NCBI RefSeq assembly: GCF_003337565.1
Contig: NZ_QPJL01000006.1
Coordinates: 121,565-185,564, forward strand
Length of the DNA stretch: 64,000 nucleotides
Source: Paracoccus lutimaris
GTDB taxonomy: Bacteria > Pseudomonadota > Alphaproteobacteria > Rhodobacterales > Rhodobacteraceae
Direction: 5' to 3'
Part shown: positions 8,438 through 14,985 of the stretch, piece by piece
Numbering within the stretch: position 1 is the first letter of the stretch
How the letters are laid out: the number at the start of each line of letters is the position of its first letter
Made by a program: the position numbers and the translations under genes
The notes under the pieces: model-generated
What the model saw: only the letters and a program-made list of their open reading frames with translations
What the model was told of the DNA's origin: nothing
Database searches by the model: none

Positions 8438-9229
8438 ATGGCGCATTCATTTAACGTATATATAGACGAATCTGGCGATGATGGCATGGCCAAATTCAGG
8501 GGTGCCGGAGATGGCGGTGGTGCGTCTAACTGGCTTGCGGTGGGCGCATGTGTCGTTCGGTCTAGCAGAGACTTGGAACTAGTGGCACTGCGAGATCGAA
8601 TCAGGCAAGAATGCCGACCCCGTTCGTCTAAGAGGGAAATCCACTTCAAGGACTTCAACCACAATCAGAAGCGTCGTGCATGCCAGATCATAGCCGGTCA
8701 ACCGCTTAGGTTCTCATGTGTCTTGGGTCTCAAGAACACCCCGAATGCCGGAACATTTGTGCAGAAAAACCAGCTTTACTTCTACCTGACGCGATACCTC
8801 ATTGAGCGCGTTTCCTGGCTGTGCCGTGACAAGCGCCCCTCCGTCCCGGAGGGTAATGGAACGGCGAAGATCGTTTTCTCGCGGCGTGGAGGACTTAGCT
8901 ATGACGGCTTCAGAAGCTATCTGGAGCTTCTGAAGGACCGTCATGAAACACAAATTCACTGGCCCGTAATCGACATTGCGTCCGTGGACGCCCAAGACCA
9001 TTCGCGAGTTGCGGCACTGCAGATTGCAGATTGCGGCGTGAGTGCAATTGCTGCGGCAATGGAGCCAGACCTTTATGGCAACGTGGAGGCGTCGTACCTG
9101 CACGAACTTGCGGGCAACATTTACAATAGGCGCGGAAACTTCGCGAGTTACGGCCTAAAGACCCTGCCCCCGTTAGATCAGGCTAACCTGAGCCAACAAC
9201 AAGCCGAATCATTTCAGAGGTTTAGGTAG
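8438..9229 (+). CDS. DUF3800 domain protein (transposon cargo)
   Basis: A 263-aa protein with the DUF3800 hallmark VYIDESGDDG near the N-terminus, EIHFKDFNH further on and a C-terminal LQIADCGVSAIAAA helix carrying another Asp. This acidic pattern resembles an RNase H-like fold and suggests a metal-dependent nuclease, though the family has no settled function. DUF3800 genes are common on mobile elements and in defence-rich regions. The ATG at 8438 has no strong Shine-Dalgarno and lies 11 bases from the divergent 49-aa gene. Codon use is less GC-biased than in the flanking chromosome, consistent with transfer on the transposon. Confidence 0.88.
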   Translation: MAHSFNVYIDESGDDGMAKFRGAGDGGGASNWLAVGACVVRSSRDLELVALRDRIRQECRPRSSKREIHFKDFNHNQKRRACQIIAGQPLRFSCVLGLKNTPNAGTFVQKNQLYFYLTRYLIERVSWLCRDKRPSVPEGNGTAKIVFSRRGGLSYDGFRSYLELLKDRHETQIHWPVIDIASVDAQDHSRVAALQIADCGVSAIAAAMEPDLYGNVEASYLHELAGNIYNRRGNFASYGLKTLPPLDQANLSQQQAESFQRFR

Positions 9230-9324
9230 GGTAGCCCCCCGGCCCATGATTGCGTCTCCGCCTGCGGCTTTTAGGCCACTCTGGGGTTTTCCGGCGCATG
9301 ACTACCCAACTGAAATATGGGGGA

Positions 9325-10293
9325 TTATACCCAGACCGTCAAGAACCCGTTGTTAGGCCGACGATATGTCAGGCGCTTTCCTGCTACGCCACGCAGTGCG
9401 ATCAGGCCGCGTTCCGCGTCTTCAACTCCATGCGCCACACGATTGTTATAGCGAAACTCGAACTCTGCCGCGTAACGGTGCAGGTGCTTCTTTCCGCAGT
9501 GCTGATAGACGCCCTTCATGCCGCGCTTGAAGATGGAGAAATAGCCCTCAATCGTGTTCGTGTGGACAACGCCACGGCCATACTCGCCCTTGCTGTGCGT
9601 GGTGAAATCGTGCTCAGCAAAGTCCTTGTCGATGCCGGTGTATTGCTTTGCCTCGTCGGTGTAGACAGTCGCTTCCTTGGCAATGTTATCGCGCAGGATC
9701 GGCAGAAGCGTTGCCTTGGTCACATCGTCCACGACGATGGATTTGGCGCGGCCTGTGGTGCGATCCACGAGGGACAGCATGGCGTTCTTGTGGGCATAGC
9801 CGCGCGCGCCTTTGGCTTTCTTCTGCTTGGTGCCGATGAAGGTTTCATCGACCTCAACCACGCCGCCGCCGTTGCCGAAGTTCACAGCGCCATCGCTGCG
9901 CATGGCTTCGCGGATGCGGTGAGACATGAACCACGCGCTCTTGTGGGTGATTTCTAGAACGCGGTGAAGCTGATGGCTGCTGATGCCCTTCTTGCTGGAT
10001 ACCATCAGGTGAATGGCTTGCAGCCACTTGTGCAGCGGAATGTGGCTTTCCTCGAAGATCGTGCCAATGCGCACGGTGAACTGTTTGCGGCACTCAGCGC
10101 ACTTCTTGAGTCCGTGACGTTCAACGCCTTCCGGGTTCTTCTTGGAAGGCTTGGAGCGAACGCCAGTCAGCACATAGACCTTGCCGCAGTTTCCGCAATG
10201 CGGGCAGACCGGACCATCAGGCCAGATGATGCTTTCGACATGCGCAAAGGCTGCGGCTTCGTCGTGCATGTAAGGCTTGGACAAAACGGACAT
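9325..10293 (-). CDS. IS1595-family transposase
   Basis: A 322-aa DDE transposase. An N-terminal zinc ribbon is visible as CPHCGN and CAECRKQFTV, followed by the family stretch GTIFEESHIPLHKW. A catalytic domain follows with VEVDETFIG (first acidic residue), VYTDEAKQYTGI (second) and VVHTNTIEGYFSIFKRGMKG (the HxNxxEG region with the last Glu). The length is normal and no frameshift is seen, so the enzyme should be functional. It reads inward from the right terminal repeat. A GAGG ribosome-binding site lies 10 bases before the ATG, and the promoter has its -35 box inside the repeat. Confidence 0.96.
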   Translation of the reverse strand: MSVLSKPYMHDEAAAFAHVESIIWPDGPVCPHCGNCGKVYVLTGVRSKPSKKNPEGVERHGLKKCAECRKQFTVRIGTIFEESHIPLHKWLQAIHLMVSSKKGISSHQLHRVLEITHKSAWFMSHRIREAMRSDGAVNFGNGGGVVEVDETFIGTKQKKAKGARGYAHKNAMLSLVDRTTGRAKSIVVDDVTKATLLPILRDNIAKEATVYTDEAKQYTGIDKDFAEHDFTTHSKGEYGRGVVHTNTIEGYFSIFKRGMKGVYQHCGKKHLHRYAAEFEFRYNNRVAHGVEDAERGLIALRGVAGKRLTYRRPNNGFLTVWV

Positions 10294-10319
10294 GATGGGT
10301 TCCTCAACTCTATGACCTC

Positions 10320-10348
10320 AATATAGGGTCACAGGTTGGGTTTGTCAA
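10320..10348 (-). promoter_or_regulatory. Sigma70-type promoter of the transposase gene
   Basis: On the minus strand TTGACA (10343-10348, within the right inverted repeat) and TATATT (10320-10325) are separated by exactly 17 bases, about 27 bases before the transposase ATG. This is a near-consensus housekeeping promoter. Confidence 0.8.
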
Positions 10349-10361
10349 ATATACAATCGCC
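10338..10361 (-). repeat. Right terminal inverted repeat of the IS1595-family element
   Basis: Perfect 24-bp inverse copy of 7910-7933. It supplies the -35 box of the transposase promoter. Confidence 0.93.
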
Positions 10362-10369
10362 TAAAAGTT
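10362..10369. repeat. Target-site duplication, right copy
   Basis: TAAAAGTT, identical to 7902-7909, directly follows the right inverted repeat. Confidence 0.9.
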
Positions 10370-10487
10370 GAAGAATATGCTTCGCATTCGGTCGCCGCGA
10401 AAATGAGTTTCGCTAACGCCCGGGTAAGAGTTCCGGGTTAATCTGGGTCGTCAACACTCCCGATGGCGATGGATGGCAGGAAAGAAG

Positions 10488-10835
10488 ATGCAACTGACAC
10501 TGGTCCCCGAACGCGACAGGCTGACGATCCATGTCGACGAAAAGCGGCTGGATGCAGCCATTGCGACGGCATTCAAGGATCAGGTGCGCAGCTTGATCGA
10601 CAATGGCGGCCCGACCGTGACACTGGATCTGGGCGGCGTCGAATTCATGGACAGTTCCGGTCTCGGGGCGGTGATCGCGATCTTCAAGGCCATGCCCGAG
10701 GGGCGAAAGCTGGAACTGACCGGTCTGACCCCGAATGTCGAGCGGGTGTTCCAGCTGACACGGATGGACACCGTGCTGACCATCCGCCGGCCGGCACAGG
10801 CCAGTCCTCGCGATCAGGCCCGTGGCGCCTGCTGA
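10488..10835 (+). CDS. STAS-domain anti-sigma factor antagonist
   Basis: A 115-aa SpoIIAA/RsbV-like protein. The phosphorylatable serine motif is visible in EFMDSSGLGAVIAI, followed by the typical ELTGLTPNVERVFQLT. In such partner-switching systems the unphosphorylated STAS protein binds an ATP-binding anti-sigma kinase and frees a sigma factor or other target. The ATG at 10488 has AGGAAAG just before it; an ATG at 10473 would add five residues. Its TGA overlaps the ATG of the next gene, the kinase. No sigma factor or PP2C phosphatase gene is adjacent. The IS1595 insertion ends 118 bp upstream and may have changed its promoter. Confidence 0.9.
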   Translation: MQLTLVPERDRLTIHVDEKRLDAAIATAFKDQVRSLIDNGGPTVTLDLGGVEFMDSSGLGAVIAIFKAMPEGRKLELTGLTPNVERVFQLTRMDTVLTIRRPAQASPRDQARGAC

Positions 10836-11392
10836 TGAACGCCGAACCGGGACCCGAAAGGAAGCGCCTGCGTCAGGTTCCGCCCGGGCGCCATCCGATG
10901 CTGCACAGGATCTTTCGCGCCGATCCCCTGACCGTACGCGAGGCCCTGGGCTATCTGCGCGAAAGGTTCGACGGCAGCGCCGCCGAGGATGTCATCGCCA
11001 AGGTCGAACTGGCACTGGCCGAGGTGCTGAACAATATCTGCGAGCATGGCTGTCAGCGCGACGCCGAGCGGCTGGGCGGCCGCGTCCATACGCCGCTGAT
11101 CCACCTTTGCGTCGCCCGCCATACAGGCGGCATCGCCTGTGCGATCACCGATGACGGCCAGCCGCTGCCGCCGGCCTGTCTCGACCCGAAGACCCTGCCC
11201 TATATCCTGCCCGACCCGCCGGACGAAGATATCATCGCCATGCTGCCGGAAGGCGGTTTCGGCTGGTACATGATCCAGGATCTGACCGCCTCGCTCAGCT
11301 ATTTCCGCGAGGGGCGGCGGAACTTCCTCGCCTTCATCGTTCCGGTCACCGAACCGCTGATCCATGAATCGGCGCTGGCCGGCGAGGGCTAG
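10835..11392 (+). CDS. ATP-binding anti-sigma factor / serine kinase (RsbW-like HATPase)
   Basis: 185 aa. The GHKL-type HATPase fold is indicated by KVELALAEVLNNICEHG (N box), AITDDGQPLPP (G1 box) and GGFGWYMIQDL (G2 region). The family phosphorylates a STAS antagonist and sequesters a sigma factor, or controls a response such as the general stress response or secretion. The ATG overlaps the STAS gene stop (TGATG), so the two are translationally coupled. An N-terminal basic tail (ERKRLRQVPPGRH) precedes the fold. No cognate sigma factor is encoded in the window, so the target is unknown. Confidence 0.88.
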   Translation: MNAEPGPERKRLRQVPPGRHPMLHRIFRADPLTVREALGYLRERFDGSAAEDVIAKVELALAEVLNNICEHGCQRDAERLGGRVHTPLIHLCVARHTGGIACAITDDGQPLPPACLDPKTLPYILPDPPDEDIIAMLPEGGFGWYMIQDLTASLSYFREGRRNFLAFIVPVTEPLIHESALAGEG

Positions 11393-11427
11393 GCCAGCAG
11401 CGATCGGGCGGCTGCATGTTCTGGCGG

Positions 11428-11760
11428 TCAGTTCAGCCCGAATTGCAGCGGGTAGCGGCCATCGCTAAACTCGCCGAACATCTCGGGCACCTCGGGGTGG
11501 TCCAGCGGCTCGCCCGAACTGTCAGGCAGCAGGTTCTGCTCCGAGACATAGGCGACGTAATAGGTCGCCTCGGTTTCGGCATAGAGGTGGTAGAACGGCT
11601 GATTGCGGGACGGGCGCGATTCTTCGGGAATGGATTCGTACCATTCCTCGGTATTGGCAAATTCCGGATCCACATCGAATACAACGCCACGAAACGGGTG
11701 TTCGCGATGGCGCACGACCTGGCCCAGACTGTATTTCGCGGTCTTGGTGTTCATCCGCAT
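11428..11760 (-). CDS. hspQ: Heat shock protein HspQ
   Basis: A 110-aa HspQ family protein, recognised from AKYSLGQVVRHREHPFRGV and FANTEEWYESIPEE. The ATG at 11760 is preferred: AGGA lies 8 bases upstream, and MRMNTKTAKYS is the usual family N-terminus. In E. coli HspQ binds hemimethylated or damaged targets and acts as a specificity factor for Lon protease; the role here is assumed by homology. It is cytoplasmic with no membrane segment. It runs toward the anti-sigma kinase gene (convergent, 35 bp apart), and creA lies upstream on the same strand. Confidence 0.93.
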   Translation of the reverse strand: MRMNTKTAKYSLGQVVRHREHPFRGVVFDVDPEFANTEEWYESIPEESRPSRNQPFYHLYAETEATYYVAYVSEQNLLPDSSGEPLDHPEVPEMFGEFSDGRYPLQFGLN

Positions 11761-11894
11761 CGGTCCGTTCCTGTTTGGCGGGGCTATTACATCCCCGCCG
11801 CTCGACTGTCCACCTTTTGCGCCGGGATCTGCGACCAAGAATAATAGAATGCGATGGGATCAACGGTCCGACACAAGGCCCGGTTTCCCTCCGA

Positions 11895-12356
11895 TCACTC
11901 GGCGGGAAGTGCCTCGCCCGGTTCCAGCGCCACGGTCGAAATCGCCATCTTGGCCGAGCCCTCCTGCAGCTCATTGGCGTGGGCCAGATAGATCAGGACC
12001 TGATTTTTCTCGTCATAGATCCGCTTGACCCGCAGCGACTTGAAGATCAGCGAGCGCGAGGCGCTGAACACATCCTCGCCCTTTTCGCCCCGGCGAATGT
12101 CGCCGATGCGGATCGGCCCGGTCCGCGCGCATTCGATAGCCGAATTCGAGGGATCCTCGAACCAGTTGCCCTGACTCAGCCGGTCCAGGATCGAGCGGTC
12201 GAAATAGGCCAGATGACAGGTCACACCCTGCACCAGCGGATCGGCGACCGCATCGACGATGATGTCATTGCCGGTCCAGTCCACGCCCACCCGGCCGACC
12301 TCTTCGGCCATGGCCGGGCCGCTCATCAGTGCCAGCAAGGCAAGCCATCGCATCAT
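11895..12356 (-). CDS. creA: CreA family periplasmic protein
   Basis: A 153-aa protein with a signal peptide (MMRWLALLALMSGPAMA) and the CreA signature VDWTGNDIIVDAVADP, VQGVTCHLAYFDR and NWFEDPSNSAIEC. Two Cys in the mature part could form a disulfide. CreA proteins are conserved and exported but of unknown function, despite the old 'catabolite regulation' name. The ATG at 12356 follows GGAGGG. No operon partner is evident; hspQ lies 134 bp downstream on the same strand. Confidence 0.92.
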   Translation of the reverse strand: MMRWLALLALMSGPAMAEEVGRVGVDWTGNDIIVDAVADPLVQGVTCHLAYFDRSILDRLSQGNWFEDPSNSAIECARTGPIRIGDIRRGEKGEDVFSASRSLIFKSLRVKRIYDEKNQVLIYLAHANELQEGSAKMAISTVALEPGEALPAE

Positions 12357-12436
12357 CCGATCCCTCCGCGCATGGGTGTCGCGCGCAGGATGGCAAGCCC
12401 CGGCAAAAGGCGCAAGCATCCTCGCAACGCCGCCGC

Positions 12437-14065
12437 TCAGGATCGTTTCAGCCGGCTTTCGATCAGCAGATCCGCCTCGTCCAGAATCGGATGCGCGACC
12501 GAGACGATATGCGCATTCACCCGCTTGAGGTCGCGCAGGATGTCCAGATGCAGCGACGAGGTGCGCTGGCTTTCCTCGCGCCCCTCGCGCAGCCGCGTCA
12601 GGTGGCGCTGCGCCGAAAGCCGCTCCAGTCGCCGGATCTCGACCTTTTCCTCCATCAGTTGCCGGGCCAGATCGCGGTCGCGGGTCATGAACACGGTCTG
12701 GGCCACGCGCAGGTTCTCGATGGTCATCAGGAACAGCCCGTCCAGTTCGCGATAACCCTCGTCCGAGAAACGCAGCGACAGGCCAACCTTCTTGCGGATC
12801 TCGGGGGCCAGCCCCTTGTGGATGATGTCGCCGACATGTTCCAGGTTGATGACGTAATCAAGGATGGTGATGGCCTGCCGCCGCTCGGCCTCGCCGGCGT
12901 CGCGGCCAAGGCGGGACAGGAACAGCTTGACCTCTTGCTGCATGCGGTCGACGCGCTCTTCCAGCACCGCGACCTCGGCCAAAGGCGCATCATCGCTGCG
13001 GGCAAAGGCCGTACGGGTCTGTTGCAGCATGCGTTCGACCACATCACCAATGGCCATGGCCGCGCGGCTCGCGCCCGCCAGCGCGATGGCCGGCGTTTCC
13101 AGCGTCACCCCGTCAAGGATCGGCACGCCGATCTGCGGCACCTCGTCGACCTCGGGCAGAAGGCGCGCGATCAGCCGGGTGATCAGCCCCGAGAACGGCC
13201 AGATCGCCACTGCCAGCGCAAGGTTGAAGGCCAGATGCGCCTCGACCGCAAGCCCGGTCCGGGGCAGCGGCATCGCGGTCAGCAATTGCGCCGCCTGCCC
13301 GGCCAGCGGCAGCGCGATCAGGCAGCCGGTGGCGCGCACGACCAGATTGCCCAGCGTGACGCGGCGCGCGGGGATACCCTGCCCCGCAGTCGCCAGCAGC
13401 GGCGGGATCGCCCCGCCCAGATTGGCCCCCAAAACCAGCACTACCGTCAGCGCCGGATCAGTGCCCAGGGACAGGATCAGCATCACCACCGCCAGCGAGG
13501 ACGAGCAGATCACCGCAAGCCCCGCCGCGAATGCCAGCGCCACCGGCCAGGCATTGCCCAGCATGGCCAGAAACGCCGCCATGGCCGGGGATTCGCGCAA
13601 GGGCACCGTCGCCTGCGACAGCAGCGCCAGTGACAGAAGCATCAGCGCGATGCCGATCAGCGCCAGCCCCGCCCCCGACCATTCCCGCCGCGACTGCCGG
13701 CGCAGGACATAGCCCGCCAGCAGCAGGCCCGGGGCCAGCGCCTCAAGCCCGAAGGCGACGATCCATGCGGTCAGCGCCGTGCCCAGATTGGCCCCCAAAA
13801 GCACGATCTGCGCCATGCGGGGCGCGATCATGCCGCGATCCACGAAGGAGGCGGTCATCAGCGCCGTCGCGGTCGAGCTTTGCAGCCCCAGCGTCGCCAC
13901 CAGCCCCGACAGGAACGCCCGCAGCCCGGTTTGCGTGCCCAGTCCCAGCGCCATCTTCAGCCGCATGCCAAAGGCACGCACCATGCCGTCGCGCACCAGA
14001 CCCAGCCCGAACAGCAGCAGCGCCACGGCCCCGGCCAGCTGAAGAATGACGGATAGCGACTGCAC
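12437..14065 (-). CDS. Na+/phosphate cotransporter family protein with PhoU-like C-terminus
   Basis: A 542-aa protein. The first about 310 residues hold many hydrophobic helices with two inverted Na/Pi-cotransporter repeats, including QSSTATALMTAS and ICSSSLAVVM with GANLG. The last about 220 residues are a soluble helical PhoU-like domain (VVERMLQQT, ILDYVINLEHVGDIIHKGL). This is the NptA/YjbB-like layout, moving phosphate across the inner membrane. The start is a GTG preceded by AGGTGAG. A Pho-box-like sequence 43-60 bases upstream suggests control by PhoB under phosphate starvation. Confidence 0.93.
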   Translation of the reverse strand: MQSLSVILQLAGAVALLLFGLGLVRDGMVRAFGMRLKMALGLGTQTGLRAFLSGLVATLGLQSSTATALMTASFVDRGMIAPRMAQIVLLGANLGTALTAWIVAFGLEALAPGLLLAGYVLRRQSRREWSGAGLALIGIALMLLSLALLSQATVPLRESPAMAAFLAMLGNAWPVALAFAAGLAVICSSSLAVVMLILSLGTDPALTVVLVLGANLGGAIPPLLATAGQGIPARRVTLGNLVVRATGCLIALPLAGQAAQLLTAMPLPRTGLAVEAHLAFNLALAVAIWPFSGLITRLIARLLPEVDEVPQIGVPILDGVTLETPAIALAGASRAAMAIGDVVERMLQQTRTAFARSDDAPLAEVAVLEERVDRMQQEVKLFLSRLGRDAGEAERRQAITILDYVINLEHVGDIIHKGLAPEIRKKVGLSLRFSDEGYRELDGLFLMTIENLRVAQTVFMTRDRDLARQLMEEKVEIRRLERLSAQRHLTRLREGREESQRTSSLHLDILRDLKRVNAHIVSVAHPILDEADLLIESRLKRS

Positions 14066-14107
14066 GGCGGCTCACCTTCTGCGACCGCCCGCAGGGGGGC
14101 GGCACGA

Positions 14108-14125
14108 ATGACATCTGACTGTCAT
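14108..14125. promoter_or_regulatory. Pho-box-like site upstream of the Na/Pi cotransporter
   Basis: ATGACATCTGACTGTCAT reads as two 7-base half-sites 4 bases apart: CTGTCAT exactly, and ATGACAT with 5 of 7 matches. It lies 43-60 bases before the GTG start. The gene's function supports PhoB control. The better half-site pair reads on the opposite strand to the gene, which lowers confidence. Confidence 0.45.
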
Positions 14126-14199
14126 AATGGACCGCCCTGCGAATCCGTCAATGGACCGCAACCATTTGAACGATTTAGCCAGGTGGAGATGCCGCAGCG

Positions 14200-14931
14200 T
14201 CAGTGCCGCGCGATCAGCGCCCGCCCCTCGCGGGTCAACAGCTGCGGCGGCGCATCGTCAAAGACCACCGCGCTCAGCGGCCCGCCATAGGCCGCACCGG
14301 TGTCGATGGCCAGACGGTTGCCGAAATGCGTGACATGATCGACGACGGTATGGCCATGCACGACCAGCGGGCCGTGATCGGTCCGATCATCCAGAAAACC
14401 GTTGCGGATCCACAAAAGGTCATGCTCGCTTTGCCGTGCCAGATCGACACCCGGCCGGATGCCGGCATGAACGAACAGCGCCCTTGGCGTCAGATGCCAC
14501 AGGGGCAGCGATTCCAGCCAGCGCAGATGCGCCTCGGGGACCTCGCGCAGCACCTCGGCATGGGCGCGGGCATGATCGCCGTCATACTCGATCCCGTATG
14601 AGGCCAATGTCTCGGCCCCGCCCAGCGAGGGATGGTCCAGCCAATGCTTGCCCGAGCCCAGCCCGGCATCGATCCAGTCCGGCTGGCGGGCAAAACGCGG
14701 CAGGAAACGGTCGTGATTGCCCCTGAGTACGATCCAAGGCCGCCCCTCGGCCTGCCCGCGCATCAGATGCTCGACGACGCCGCGCGAATCCGGGCCACGA
14801 TCCAGCAGATCGCCAACATGGATGATGGTGCCGCCACCGCCATGGGCGGCATCATCCCCGGCGATCAGCTCATGCGCGGATTTCAACAGCTCAAGCTGGC
14901 CGTGGATATCGCCGATGGCATATAGGCGCAT
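14200..14931 (-). CDS. Metallophosphoesterase, PPP serine/threonine phosphatase-like
   Basis: A 243-aa calcineurin-like phosphoesterase. The metal-binding motifs are in order: YAIGDIHGQ near residue 5, HVGDLLDRGPDS, LRGNHDRF and later VHGHT. These define the PPP-type fold that hydrolyses phosphoproteins or dinucleoside polyphosphates; which substrate is used cannot be told. The ATG at 14931 follows GGAGGGACGGC, while the longer ORF runs back into the serA terminator. It is cytoplasmic. It is separated from serA by a strong terminator, so it is probably transcribed alone. Confidence 0.92.
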   Translation of the reverse strand: MRLYAIGDIHGQLELLKSAHELIAGDDAAHGGGGTIIHVGDLLDRGPDSRGVVEHLMRGQAEGRPWIVLRGNHDRFLPRFARQPDWIDAGLGSGKHWLDHPSLGGAETLASYGIEYDGDHARAHAEVLREVPEAHLRWLESLPLWHLTPRALFVHAGIRPGVDLARQSEHDLLWIRNGFLDDRTDHGPLVVHGHTVVDHVTHFGNRLAIDTGAAYGGPLSAVVFDDAPPQLLTREGRALIARH

Positions 14932-14945
14932 GCCGTCCCTCCGAA

Positions 14946-14975
14946 ACGCGAAACCCCCGGAGGTTACTCCGGGGG
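14946..14975 (-). terminator. Intrinsic terminator after serA
   Basis: A perfect 9-bp stem (14954-14962 with 14967-14975) with a 4-base loop, followed on the minus strand by TTTCGCG. It lies 11 bases after the serA stop codon. Confidence 0.8.
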
Positions 14976-14985
14976 CTTGCAAGGT

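Larger units (their letters stand above)
7910..10361. mobile_element. Complete IS1595-family transposon with three cargo genes
   Basis: A 2452-bp element bounded by 24-bp perfect inverted repeats (7910-7933 and 10338-10361) and by an 8-bp direct duplication TAAAAGTT (7902-7909 and 10362-10369). Inside are an IS1595-type transposase at the right end and three unrelated genes: a Cas2-like protein, a 49-aa protein and a DUF3800 protein. By eye the base composition is less GC-rich than the flanks. IS1595-family elements are known to make 8-bp duplications and can carry passenger genes. The intact repeats, duplication and transposase suggest a recent and possibly still mobile insertion. It lies between the lipoprotein gene and the STAS gene. 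Confidence 0.93.

Noticed and set aside
9250..9957. Plus-strand ORF antisense to the transposase
   Set aside because: It follows the transposase codons in reverse and has no ribosome-binding site or family match.
7910..10361. CRISPR array or cas operon associated with the Cas2-like gene
   Set aside because: No regularly spaced repeats and no cas1 or effector gene are present in the window.
10463..10835. Alternative frame start of a 309-codon ORF running through the STAS gene
   Set aside because: The first 124 codons are a shadow of the STAS gene; the real anti-sigma kinase begins at the ATG overlapping the STAS stop.
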